Position numbers and translations under genes: made by a program
Notes under the pieces: model-generated
Seen by the model: only the letters and a program-made list of their open reading frames with translations
Database searches by the model: none
What the model was told of the DNA's origin: nothing
Part shown: positions 34,205 through 40,997 of the stretch, one piece after another
Position numbering within the stretch: position 1 is the stretch's first letter
How the letters are laid out: each line of letters begins with the position of its first letter
Virus record (IMG/VR): IMGVR_UViG_3300011436_000001
Location: 1 to 61,111 of that record
Origin: a virus
Reading direction: 5' to 3' (one strand)
Length of the DNA: 61,111 bases

Positions 34205-34602
34205 GAATAGTCGCCGCGCTCCATCGCCTTGTGTACTTCGGCGACGCGGCCCTGGTTCACATCGAACAGCGCCGCGATCCGCTTCTGCTGAAAATGACGC
34301 GCCAACAGATAGCGGATCACCTTCTTATCCGCAGCCGTCAGCGGATGGGATTTCTGCTCGCTGTATTCGTGACTGTACTTCACCTTCTTGTCCATTTCCT
34401 TCAACCTCTTTGCTGCAAACTTCTTCCATCGTTTGTTGACGCGATGCTGACGACGCTCCGATGCGGCTCGCCGTCTTTTCACATCCCCACGATACACAGC
34501 GGACATGATTGCCGCCCGAAATTCTTCATCGCTGGTATTGGCGTCACGCTCGATTTCTGCCGCTGTCGGACGCCGTGGCCGCTGCCGCCTGTTGGTTTTC
34601 AT
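34201..34602 (-). CDS. Basic protein with C-terminal helix-turn-helix
   Basis: 133 residues. The N-terminal two thirds are very basic and Arg/Lys-rich; the C-terminus (YLLARHFQQKRIAALFDVNQGRVAEVHK, about residues 98-125) has a helix-turn-helix pattern like that used for DNA recognition in small phage regulators. Likely nucleic-acid binding. Confidence 0.6.
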   Translation of the reverse strand: MKTNRRQRPRRPTAAEIERDANTSDEEFRAAIMSAVYRGDVKRRRAASERRQHRVNKRWKKFAAKRLKEMDKKVKYSHEYSEQKSHPLTAADKKVIRYLLARHFQQKRIAALFDVNQGRVAEVHKAMERGDYS

Positions 34603-34604
34603 CT

Positions 34605-34766
34605 TTAGTCGTACTCCTCGAATGATCTATTGTGAGCCAACCGCAGCATCTCAATCCACTTCGCCAAAAACAGATCGTTGATCGGCACGGTTTTCAAACA
34701 AGTGGCAAGCGTGTCCCTAACCCGCATCGCCGACCAAGCGTTATTGTCGGCGGCGTGGGGCTTCAC
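34605..34766 (-). CDS. Mini-protein family member (53 residues, GTG start)
   Basis: Starts at GTG 34766 in a 4-base GTGA overlap with the upstream stop and ends 2 bases before the next ATG. It begins MKPHAADNN and carries the family motif VPINDLFLAKWIEMLRL (residues about 28-44). Short length makes it easy to miss; overlaps and motif support it. Confidence 0.6.
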   Translation of the reverse strand: MKPHAADNNAWSAMRVRDTLATCLKTVPINDLFLAKWIEMLRLAHNRSFEEYD

Positions 34767-35185
34767 GGCACGATGTTGATCGCGCGCAACTCCATCAACG
34801 CCTCTTTGATCGCCACCGCGTCGGCGCGCCGTTCAGCGTTCGGGAACATGATGAAGCGGATGCCCGACGGCAGCGACTTCAAGAAATCCGCGTTCGGCGC
34901 GTAGAGCCAGCGCTTCTCATCGAGGCGATGGATCATGCGGAAGGCTAGCACGTCCTGCCCACCATTGGCGATGACGTACACCGGCCCCTCGATATCGCGG
35001 AAATTCTCCTCCCGGAAATAAGGGTCTTCATAGACCTTATCTTCGCGGTGCTGATGGCGCACTTTGCGCCAGTGCCGCAGCTTGTCGGCGAACAGCTTCC
35101 GGTCTTCCGGTCGTGTGATCAAATGGGAAATCCGCCGGAAGTCCTGAAGGAATTGGCTCATCAGGTATTCTTTATGTGCAGCCAT
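34763..35185 (-). CDS. Early-region protein
   Basis: 140 residues. A helical charged N-terminal half is followed by an alpha/beta part (YVIANGGQDVLAFRMIHRL, SLPSGIRFIMFPN) ending MELRAINIV, similar to the ends of the genes at 33265 and 33600. It is the first gene after an ATTGTATAAT element (35218-35227) with a 33-base leader and an SD-like GAGAGG. Confidence 0.6.
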   Translation of the reverse strand: MAAHKEYLMSQFLQDFRRISHLITRPEDRKLFADKLRHWRKVRHQHREDKVYEDPYFREENFRDIEGPVYVIANGGQDVLAFRMIHRLDEKRWLYAPNADFLKSLPSGIRFIMFPNAERRADAVAIKEALMELRAINIVP

Positions 35186-35217
35186 CGGTGCCTCTCAAAG
35201 TTTGACCATGCACCCTT

Positions 35218-35227
35218 ATTATACAAT
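35218..35227 (-). promoter_or_regulatory. Early promoter element ATTGTATAAT
   Basis: Minus-strand ATTGTATAAT with a perfect TATAAT. It lies 33 bases upstream of the ATG at 35185 in a gap between genes. One of at least four exact or near-exact copies before early genes. No -35 consensus is seen at 16-18 bases. Confidence 0.5.
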
Positions 35228-35249
35228 CGACGCGGATGCGTACACAAAA

Positions 35250-35600
35250 CTAGCGTTTGGTCCCGTAAACCACTTTGATGGACGGCCCACCGGCATCTTG
35301 CGTGATACTTTCACAGCTATCGAGCACCCGCGCACGGGTATCGACAAACTTGGAGGCTTTCTCCACTACCAAAATCTGCGCGATGATGATCTCGGCTGCA
35401 AAGCAATAGCTGTGCAAGATATTGTCATCCAGATCAGGGTCAGCTTGCGCAAATTTCGCCAGCATCTCATTGAGGTGTTGTTTCTGCGCATCATGGTTCT
35501 TGATCGCGGTACGCAGGTCCGCCACAAGGCCATCGTAGACGCTGTTGAAAAACTGGTAATCGGTGCTTTCTTTCGGCGGCGGTGTGTACCACGCGGTCAT
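35250..35600 (-). CDS. Mini-protein family member with extended flanks
   Basis: 116 residues, mostly helical. The family motif is PDLDDNILHSYCFAAEIII at about residues 55-73, embedded in a longer helical protein. Overlaps the upstream gene by 4 bases. Function unknown. Confidence 0.6.
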   Translation of the reverse strand: MTAWYTPPPKESTDYQFFNSVYDGLVADLRTAIKNHDAQKQHLNEMLAKFAQADPDLDDNILHSYCFAAEIIIAQILVVEKASKFVDTRARVLDSCESITQDAGGPSIKVVYGTKR

Positions 35601-35776
35601 AGACGATCATCCGGCATCATAGGCGCAGCCATATCAATAAGGTCTTCCATCGTGGCGCACCAAAACTCCAACGTTTCGTCGGACAGGCCATAGTCGGATT
35701 GTGCCGCGAAGCTTAGCAAAAACATTTTCCAGTACGACGGGCAGATCGTGTGAAATCCGAAAGAGTGCGGCGTCAT
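35597..35776 (-). CDS. Mini-protein family member (59 residues)
   Basis: Starts at ATG 35776 in an ATGA overlap. The motif YGLSDETLEFWCATMEDLI is almost identical to that of 57501-57686 (DDRALGEWCATMEAIL) although the genes lie 22 kb apart. No other domain. Strong evidence that the family spread by duplication. Confidence 0.7.
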   Translation of the reverse strand: MTPHSFGFHTICPSYWKMFLLSFAAQSDYGLSDETLEFWCATMEDLIDMAAPMMPDDRL

Positions 35777-36102
35777 GCGGCCTTGTCCACTTCGCCAAGC
35801 GCTGCGCCGACATCGATCCAAAATTCTATGGAGCCGGTGCCTCGATCCCACCACTTCACTTTCAATTCGCCGCGATGGATGATCTTGCTCTGCCGACAGC
35901 GCTGCACGACAGTATGAATGAACGCGCGCGGATAGCCGGTAAAGTTCAACAGATCGCGGATGTCGATACCGACGCGGGTCATCGCCAGCAATAGCACGGC
36001 AACCTTGAAGGTGTCGGTGTCTTCCTGGCCTGCCATGCTGTGATCGAGCCGGACCACTTCCTGGCAGATATTTGGCAGCGTCCATTTTCTTCTGTGCATC
36101 AT
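35773..36102 (-). CDS. Winged-helix-like small protein
   Basis: 109 residues. The middle (DIRDLLNFTGYPRAFIHTVVQRCRQSKII) has a helix-turn-helix arrangement and is followed by a short beta wing (HRGELKVKWWD). Probably a DNA-binding regulator. It is coupled by ATGA to the mini-protein gene after it. Confidence 0.6.
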   Translation of the reverse strand: MMHRRKWTLPNICQEVVRLDHSMAGQEDTDTFKVAVLLLAMTRVGIDIRDLLNFTGYPRAFIHTVVQRCRQSKIIHRGELKVKWWDRGTGSIEFWIDVGAALGEVDKAA

Positions 36103-36111
36103 GGGCTCCGA

Positions 36112-36492
36112 TCAAAAGGGCCAATACGGATAACTTATGTACACTAGCAACACACCAAGCCACCAGACCGCCAGATACGACAGTGTGAATTTCAGATCGT
36201 GCATGAAATCTCTGAAGTGCAGACGCCGGATCATAGCGTACTCATTGTGGGCAAGTGCCATCGCCGCGATGTAGGCAGGCAACTGTGTATCATCAAGCGG
36301 CCCTGGATGGACAGCAAAGTGCGACACGTTCCCGTTGCCCACGATGAAAACAAAATCGCCGCCGAAAGCCGGGGCTTCTGACACCGACAAGATGACGCGT
36401 CGCCAGCGCCCCCGGAGCTTCACATAGGACAGGGCGACAGCGATCAGCCCGCCGAACATCGCCCCGGTCAGCAATGGCCACGGCCAGTCCAT
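36112..36492 (-). CDS. Membrane protein with mini-protein motif
   Basis: 126 residues. Hydrophobic spans lie at about 6-25 and 105-124; between them is GPLDDTQLPAYIAAMALAH, a version of the family motif without Trp. It may be a membrane-anchored family member. Start fixed by the upstream stop at 36496. Confidence 0.55.
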   Translation of the reverse strand: MDWPWPLLTGAMFGGLIAVALSYVKLRGRWRRVILSVSEAPAFGGDFVFIVGNGNVSHFAVHPGPLDDTQLPAYIAAMALAHNEYAMIRRLHFRDFMHDLKFTLSYLAVWWLGVLLVYISYPYWPF

Positions 36493-36495
36493 CGG

Positions 36496-36795
36496 TCAGG
36501 CCACCAGGAAGAGCCGCCACGGCTCTGCCAGGGCTCCCGGACACCCGATCCCCAGACACGCCATGCGGCCCGACCGGCAACAGGGCACCCCCTGCGGAAT
36601 TTGGCGCTGGGAAGCGATGGCCGCCCCGGCTGCGCAGGTAGCGCAGGGGACCTTAGAGGCCCCCAGACGGCCCGATTTGAGCCGCCACGGGCGGCGGCGG
36701 ACCGTTTCATCCTCCCCCCAGCGGTAAATCGCCCAACCGGTCCCTTCGCAGTTGCAGCAATTAGGTTCTGGCAATTGTTTTAGGGAAGGGATCAT
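36496..36795 (-). CDS. Cysteine-rich small protein
   Basis: 99 residues from ATG 36795 in an ATGA overlap. It has CCNCEGTGW and VPCATC clusters and a later CC pair, suggesting zinc binding like a DnaJ-type or CxxCxGxG finger. GC-rich relative to its neighbours. Unknown function. Confidence 0.5.
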   Translation of the reverse strand: MIPSLKQLPEPNCCNCEGTGWAIYRWGEDETVRRRPWRLKSGRLGASKVPCATCAAGAAIASQRQIPQGVPCCRSGRMACLGIGCPGALAEPWRLFLVA

Positions 36796-36989
36796 GGGCA
36801 CCGCCGGATGTAGTCGATCTCGCGAATAAGAAAAGGCAAATCGTTGTCGCTGATCGGCAGCATCCGCAGATGAATGAAAAGGGCCGCCCGCTCCACCTCC
36901 CACGCCCGCATCCGTTGTCGGTGCGCCCGCCACAGAGCGAAGCCAATTAGCGCTGCCCCAATGACAGCAAAAACGAGTGTGTACATCAT
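36792..36989 (-). CDS. Membrane-anchored mini-protein family member
   Basis: 65 residues from ATG 36989 (ATGA overlap). One N-terminal transmembrane helix (about 3-22), then a basic segment and the motif LPISDNDLPFLIREIDYI. One of four consecutive genes with the same plan. Confidence 0.65.
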   Translation of the reverse strand: MMYTLVFAVIGAALIGFALWRAHRQRMRAWEVERAALFIHLRMLPISDNDLPFLIREIDYIRRCP

Positions 36990-37240
36990 GGCCCGTCGTT
37001 CTGCCCGATGGATAGCGACCAAAAGCTGGCGCGGTGCATTTCGAAAATGATCCGTTCCAAATTGCTGTCCTCAATCTCCATCCCGCGCAACACCCAAAGC
37101 GCGCTTTTGTAGTGCGCATCAAGAAGGTCCCGCACGATCTTCCGCCGCAGCAGACGTAGCGCGACGCCGACGATGACGACGCAAGCCACGGTAATCACTA
37201 CGTGCAACACAATTTCCATAGTAAGATAGCCCACCATCAC
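36986..37240 (-). CDS. Membrane-anchored mini-protein family member
   Basis: 84 residues (GTG 37240 or ATG 37237). N-terminal membrane helix (about 10-30), basic linker, then MEIEDSNLERIIFEMHRA. Same plan as its neighbours, with overlaps at both ends. Confidence 0.65.
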   Translation of the reverse strand: MMVGYLTMEIVLHVVITVACVVIVGVALRLLRRKIVRDLLDAHYKSALWVLRGMEIEDSNLERIIFEMHRASFWSLSIGQNDGP

Positions 37241-37431
37241 AGATACAGCCTTGCCCCCTTGAGTTCATAAATCAATTCAGGAAGGTTGTTGTCTTCAAAC
37301 TCTAAATGTCTAAAGCGGTGTAGCTGCATCGCTCGCGTCTGCTCACCGAACTGGCGACTTGTCCGGGATACCAAAGAGCCAAGAGCAACGATCCAAGCTA
37401 GCGTCACACCGATGTACAACACAGTTTCCAT
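37237..37431 (-). CDS. Membrane-anchored mini-protein family member
   Basis: 64 residues from ATG 37431. Membrane helix at about 3-22, then a charged linker and LEFEDNNLPELIYELKGA at the C-terminus. A TATAAT box lies 6 bases before the ATG, so the message could be leaderless unless it is read from upstream. Confidence 0.65.
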   Translation of the reverse strand: METVLYIGVTLAWIVALGSLVSRTSRQFGEQTRAMQLHRFRHLEFEDNNLPELIYELKGARLYL

Positions 37432-37437
37432 ACCCTG

Positions 37438-37447
37438 ATTATACAAT
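37438..37447 (-). promoter_or_regulatory. Early promoter element ATTGTATAAT
   Basis: Exact minus-strand copy of ATTGTATAAT, 6 bases upstream of the ATG at 37431. No -35 box is recognisable. Part of the recurrent set listed in the findings. Confidence 0.45.
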
Positions 37448-37456
37448 GCGGCCTCC

Positions 37457-37678
37457 TCACTTCTTCACCCACTTCAGCACGCGCTTCATCTCTGTCATGA
37501 TGCGCGGCAGCGAATTGTCATCAATCGCGATCAGCGACATTAGACGAATGCCAAATCGAATATCTTCGCGCTTGGCTTGCAGCCACATGTACAACTGCTT
37601 TCCGAACAGGATCAAAAAGTACGTTGTGAGGCCAGCCATAGCCCCCAAAAGCACGATGATAAGTCCGCGACTGGTCAT
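37457..37678 (-). CDS. Membrane-anchored mini-protein family member
   Basis: 73 residues. Membrane helix at about 7-27 (IVLLGAMAGLTTYFLILFG), linker, then IAIDDNSLPRIMTEMKRVL. First of the four-gene membrane set; a TTTTGTATAGA element lies just before the ATG and a terminator lies upstream of that, suggesting a new transcript starts here. Confidence 0.65.
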   Translation of the reverse strand: MTSRGLIIVLLGAMAGLTTYFLILFGKQLYMWLQAKREDIRFGIRLMSLIAIDDNSLPRIMTEMKRVLKWVKK

Positions 37679-37691
37679 GCCTCATCTATAC

Positions 37692-37723
37692 AAAAGATTA
37701 GAGGCCGCCAACGCGGCGGCCTC
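37692..37723 (-). terminator. Terminator overlapping the end of a basic protein gene
   Basis: GAGGCCGCC (37701-37709) and GGCGGCCTC (37715-37723) form a 9-bp stem with a 5-base loop. On the minus strand TAATCTTTT follows. It codes for the last residues of the upstream gene and precedes the membrane mini-protein cluster. Confidence 0.6.
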
Positions 37724-37913
37724 CATTTTCAACACAACGCTTGGCAACAAAATCGCGGGGGTGTCGAACCAGATGCTTGCGAACCCGCTTCAGCTTGTTC
37801 CGTTCCCGGCGACCGGATGCTTTGTACACTGCGCACCACACCCGGTTGCGATTAATCTTGCGGCCCTTCTTCGTTTTCGCGGCGCGCTTTTTAACCGGTG
37901 TATTTACCACCAT
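37698..37913 (-). CDS. Small highly basic protein
   Basis: 71 residues from ATG 37913 (an ATG at 37940 is also possible). Rich in Lys and Arg throughout, with a central WCAVYKASGRRERNKLKR. Probably binds nucleic acid. Its final codons double as a terminator hairpin. Confidence 0.6.
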   Translation of the reverse strand: MVVNTPVKKRAAKTKKGRKINRNRVWCAVYKASGRRERNKLKRVRKHLVRHPRDFVAKRCVENGGRRVGGL

Positions 37914-37999
37914 GACTGAACTCCATCGGAGTTGGGTCACGGCCCTATGCCATGACCTACCTTGTCATGGCCTGTTCCTTCAGCATGTTTGTGTACTCC

Positions 38000-38197
38000 C
38001 TACTTTGCAGTCAGGTGGGCATCACCGCCAACCAATGGCCCATGAAACTCCATAATCAGGTTGTCGTCAATCTTCAATCGGATCGACTTGTGGTAAAACC
38101 CGCCCTCGGATCGATGACTGGTTTCCTTGAAAGCGCGCATTTGCTCTTCCAAAGTTTTGTACGCTTCATAGGACAGATGGATATATTGAACCGTCAC
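38000..38197 (-). CDS. Mini-protein family member
   Basis: 65 residues from GTG 38197 (AAGGTG 6 bases upstream; GTG 38206 also in frame). Helical N-terminus; motif IRLKIDDNLIMEFHGPLV lies at the C-terminus. Located just downstream of tRNA-Cys. Confidence 0.5.
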   Translation of the reverse strand: MTVQYIHLSYEAYKTLEEQMRAFKETSHRSEGGFYHKSIRLKIDDNLIMEFHGPLVGGDAHLTAK

Positions 38198-38215
38198 GAT
38201 ACACACCTTTCGATT

Positions 38216-38290
38216 TGGAAGAGCGGATGGGGGTCGAACCCACAGTCCCCGGATTTGCAGTCCGGTGCCTCACCATCTGGCTCCCGCTCC
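38216..38290 (-). tRNA. tRNA-Cys (GCA)
   Basis: A full cloverleaf: acceptor GGAGCGG/CCGCTCT (one G-U), D-arm GCC...GGC, anticodon stem CCGGA/TCCGG with loop CTGCAAA (anticodon GCA), T-arm with TTCGACC, discriminator T and an encoded CCA (38216-38218). All-minus like the genes. It could supplement host Cys-tRNA for the Cys-rich small proteins of this region. Confidence 0.92.
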
Positions 38291-38299
38291 ATTAAGCGA

Positions 38300-38569
38300 T
38301 CAGAAAAATGACTTATGCAGCAGCGCCGCGCAAGTCCCAAGCTCGCGTTTCCAGCGCTGCATCTTTGTCACCGCGCCGCCCTCGCCAGTCGGCGGGCCAT
38401 CTTCAATCCAACCACTGCCATCAGGCGGCGGCCCCAACCCGACGATCCGGCTATCCGAAAATTCCCGGACGCGGAACGCAGTGCAACTGGAGCCCGCGCA
38501 CTTACGCACGCTCTCAGAGGACATCGACAGGAAACAGATTTGCTCTTTCATCTCAGCTTCGGTGTGCAT
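38300..38569 (-). CDS. Small early-region protein
   Basis: 89 residues from ATG 38569 (GGAG 8 bases upstream). Contains two Cys-rich bits (RKCAGSSCTAFRV) and a Gly/Pro-rich middle. Unknown function; ends 10 bases before the tRNA-Cys. Confidence 0.55.
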   Translation of the reverse strand: MHTEAEMKEQICFLSMSSESVRKCAGSSCTAFRVREFSDSRIVGLGPPPDGSGWIEDGPPTGEGGAVTKMQRWKRELGTCAALLHKSFF

Positions 38570-38581
38570 GATCTTTTCTCC

Positions 38582-38764
38582 TCACCATTCGGGCGGCTGC
38601 AATTGCTTCAGACGCTTCTCCATGCGCCGCAACGTCTTCAGGATTTCCGCCAGCAGCCGGACCGACAAGCCCGGTGCGTACGCACTACCGCGCTTTCCCG
38701 GCGGGAACGCACCATCCACATCCTTGAGAATGCGGCGGGGGTATTTCTTTTTCTTTGCGACCAT
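38582..38764 (-). CDS. Small basic protein
   Basis: 60 residues, Lys/Arg-rich start (MVAKKKKYPRRIL) and helical end. The ATG overlaps the upstream stop by one base. Possibly nucleic-acid binding. Confidence 0.55.
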   Translation of the reverse strand: MVAKKKKYPRRILKDVDGAFPPGKRGSAYAPGLSVRLLAEILKTLRRMEKRLKQLQPPEW

Positions 38765-39084
38765 CAGTCAACACTCCACTCGACTTCGAGTACATCAGGC
38801 AGATTGGCCACGCTGCCCACGCGCTTCTTGTCCCGTAGATAATGTACACCGTAGCGCTGCACGCCACAAATGCCGCCGCCCTCATTAAACATCAGCAATG
38901 ACGCATCGCCATTGCCTTGCACAGCAACGACAACCATCAAGACACCGCGCTGGTTTCTGAAAACGTCGCCAGGACGTACATCGACCACGCGCAAGCGCTC
39001 GGGCATATCCTCGACATTTAGCGACATACCGACGCCGCCCTGCAACGCATCATTGCTCCGACGATCTGCTGCCATACCGATCAC
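38764..39084 (-). CDS. Small beta-rich protein
   Basis: 106 residues. The core (RLRVVDVRPGDVFRNQRG, then a Val-rich strand) resembles small beta-barrel folds. Four-base overlap with the previous gene. Unknown function. Confidence 0.55.
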   Translation of the reverse strand: MIGMAADRRSNDALQGGVGMSLNVEDMPERLRVVDVRPGDVFRNQRGVLMVVVAVQGNGDASLLMFNEGGGICGVQRYGVHYLRDKKRVGSVANLPDVLEVEWSVD

Positions 39085-39272
39085 CCAATTCTCGGCTTCT
39101 GGCGTTCCTTCATGGTGCGCGCGTAGTCGCAGGCTTCGCGCATCGCCTTTTCGGCACCAACTTCAGCAATGCGAAGTTCAGGCAAGTTGTGTACTTCGCC
39201 ACAGCGTTCACACTTCATCGGCACGCCTTTGAAAAACGTGCCCCGGTTGGCGTCTGTCATTCCATCACTCAT
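39081..39272 (-). CDS. Small zinc-finger protein
   Basis: 63 residues from ATG 39272, overlapping the stop of the gene before. One CERCGEVH knuckle is visible, followed by a charged helix. Coupled to another Cys-rich mini-gene upstream. Confidence 0.55.
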   Translation of the reverse strand: MSDGMTDANRGTFFKGVPMKCERCGEVHNLPELRIAEVGAEKAMREACDYARTMKERQKPRIG

Positions 39273-39396
39273 CGTCGTCTTCTCCATCGTCTTCGAAGGC
39301 CACGCAATCACAGCCCGCGATCTGACACGACGTAGAGCCGGGATATTGAGGATCGTGCCCGTGTTCCTCTTCAGCATGCCCACATGTACACGCCAT
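39265..39396 (-). CDS. 43-residue cysteine-rich protein
   Basis: Starts at ATG 39396 with GGAGG upstream and ends 8 bases inside the next gene. It has CTCGHAEEEHGHD, then PGSTSC and GCDCVAF, and an acidic tail: three CxC-type clusters and His residues, so likely a compact zinc-binding protein. Similar short proteins occur in other phages. Confidence 0.65.
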   Translation of the reverse strand: MACTCGHAEEEHGHDPQYPGSTSCQIAGCDCVAFEDDGEDDDE

Positions 39397-39455
39397 CACT
39401 TCCTCCATCAAAAGAAATCGGGGCGGGTAAAAGCACCCGCCCCCATCGATAACCG

Positions 39456-39962
39456 TTACGCTGCCGTTTTGCTACGCCGCGCTGATTTGCCCGGCTTGCC
39501 ATCCCACGGCACCTTCACGCGCGGCGTTTTCGCCACGGTGAAGTCCTGATCAAGCTTCGCTTCATCCTTCCATTGCGCGAAGCGCTGCTGAAGAATGCGA
39601 ATTTCGGTGCCGGAAAACTTGGCGGCCTCTTTGAACACCGCTTCGAAGTCCGGGTATTTGAAACCCTTCTCGCCCGTGCCTCGTAAGTACACACTGTCGG
39701 CCATCGGCACATGGTTTTCGATCTTCCGATACGGCACGTTGCGCAGGAAGCCATAGGCCAATTGCGCGATACGCTGGATCGGACGCAGGTCCTTACGCCG
39801 ATGATCGATCAGGCTGTTGTACAAACTGTATTCGACGCCGGACGCTTGATTGTGCGCCCGAAGCCAACGACCGCTCCCGATACGCTTCTGCTCTTCATGG
39901 CGGATGAATTGCGCTTCGGCAGCAAGGGATTTGATTTTGATTTTCAGATGAACGATTGACAT
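39456..39962 (-). CDS. Early-region basic protein
   Basis: 168 residues from ATG 39962 (GGAG at 8 bases). Central part: RWLRAHNQASGVEYSLYNS, HRRKDLRPIQRIAQLAYGFLR and KIENH; C-terminal tail basic. Alpha-helical, perhaps DNA-binding. No family recognised with confidence. Confidence 0.6.
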   Translation of the reverse strand: MSIVHLKIKIKSLAAEAQFIRHEEQKRIGSGRWLRAHNQASGVEYSLYNSLIDHRRKDLRPIQRIAQLAYGFLRNVPYRKIENHVPMADSVYLRGTGEKGFKYPDFEAVFKEAAKFSGTEIRILQQRFAQWKDEAKLDQDFTVAKTPRVKVPWDGKPGKSARRSKTAA

Positions 39963-40049
39963 AGTTGTACGCTCCATCATTTCGGGTTGGGAAAGTTTGT
40001 TTGCAGAGCTACTGCGTACAACGTCCAACGGGGGATCGCGGCATTCACG

Positions 40050-40292
40050 TCATTTTCCACCTCCATGCCAATAGGAAACTCTTTCAGAAAACGGCGTGAA
40101 GTCAATAGCGTTCTTAGCATCTGTCCAAGCAACGTAGCTGGTCAACAACGCCCAACGAATTAACGCGTTGTCGTCTAGCTCCTGATCGCGGGCAATAGCA
40201 ATCAAAGCCGTCACCGCACTAGCGCGTGCGTCCTGCCAATCGGTTTCTGGATCATCGGTTTCCTCGGCCATCGTCTTAGTAAGGTCCCGCAT
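40050..40292 (-). CDS. Mini-protein family member
   Basis: 80 residues from ATG 40292. Motif DQELDDNALIRWALLTSYV at about residues 36-54. The frame stays open upstream through the tRNA-like gene, but that part reads as RNA, so the later ATG is chosen. Confidence 0.6.
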   Translation of the reverse strand: MRDLTKTMAEETDDPETDWQDARASAVTALIAIARDQELDDNALIRWALLTSYVAWTDAKNAIDFTPFSERVSYWHGGGK

Positions 40293-40330
40293 CTTACGCC
40301 AAGCAGTTTTCAGGTCTTGATCTTTCGTAT

Positions 40331-40402
40331 TGGTACGCTGCCGGGGGATCGAACCCCGTGTGCTGGGATTTGAAGTTCCCGACAGGGACCGGCCCGCAGC
40401 GC
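40331..40402 (-). tRNA. Non-canonical tRNA with UCA anticodon (tRNA-like)
   Basis: Acceptor stem of 7 bp (GCGCTGC/GCAGCGT, one G-U), discriminator A, encoded CCA, and a perfect T-arm (CGGGG-TTCGATC-CCCCG). The anticodon hairpin GGGA-ACTTCAAA-TCCC has only 4 bp and an 8-base loop holding CTTCAAA, the same loop as bacterial tRNA-Sec, so the anticodon would be UCA (reads UGA). The D region is short (GGG-CCGGT-CCC). Total 69 bases plus CCA. It could be an opal suppressor, a Sec-like tRNA lacking the long variable arm, or a decayed gene. Confidence 0.55.
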
Positions 40403-40735
40403 TCATGCTTTTGCAGTCTCTTCGTATTGCGTGATGAAGGTGTGGATCAAAACCTGCAACGCGCCATCCATGTCCAACAAATCATCGAGCTTGTCGTCGC
40501 GGATTTCAACGTTGCGCAATTCCTTGAAGGCGTCGGTATCGTGAATGTCGATGGTCTGCACAGCCTTGCATTTAATGATGACCTGCTCGCCGCCATAAGC
40601 CCCCACAATCTCCGAAGCGCGTTCGCGCGCGTGCGCCAGCGTCATTGGCTCCGGCCCCTCGCTAGACACATCAAGTGTACCATCCAAATTGATGTTGGCC
40701 AGCAAGTAGAAGCTGTCAGTCGGCTTTATGTCCAT
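40403..40735 (-). CDS. Mini-protein family relative, longer
   Basis: 110 residues. N-terminal beta-rich part (TDSFYLLANINLDGTLDVSS), then helical; the motif RNVEIRDDKLDDLLDM is at about residues 76-91. It ends at the first base of the tRNA-like gene. Unknown function. Confidence 0.55.
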   Translation of the reverse strand: MDIKPTDSFYLLANINLDGTLDVSSEGPEPMTLAHARERASEIVGAYGGEQVIIKCKAVQTIDIHDTDAFKELRNVEIRDDKLDDLLDMDGALQVLIHTFITQYEETAKA

Positions 40736-40959
40736 CGGTGCTCACCCACCCGCCTCTCAAAATCGTACCCATCCAACCGCATCTTCTGATCAAACCATGC
40801 AATGGCAGCAATGCATTTTTCCAACGTGCCATCTTCAATAACAAGAACCGGCGTCCATGATGCGCCAGCGCCGTGCGGCCTGAGAAACCGCCAGAGCCCC
40901 GCCCACTCCCATAGCGGCTTCTCAAGATAAGGCATCGGCGGTTGGGGCATGCGGACCAT
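40726..40959 (-). CDS. Small early-region protein
   Basis: 77 residues. Trp-rich (WEWAGLWRFL) with an alpha/beta pattern and ending FERRVGEHRWT. Overlaps the next gene by 10 bases. It could be a distant mini-protein relative but lacks the acidic motif. Confidence 0.5.
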   Translation of the reverse strand: MVRMPQPPMPYLEKPLWEWAGLWRFLRPHGAGASWTPVLVIEDGTLEKCIAAIAWFDQKMRLDGYDFERRVGEHRWT

Positions 40960-40997
40960 TAAAAGAAAAGGCGCAGCGTTGCCACTGCGCCCCCTTC

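Noticed and set aside
36468-36710. Minus-strand open frame of 80 codons rich in Arg, Gly and Trp
   Set aside because: The overlapping frame 36496-36795 has a coupled ATGA start and Cys motifs; this one looks random.
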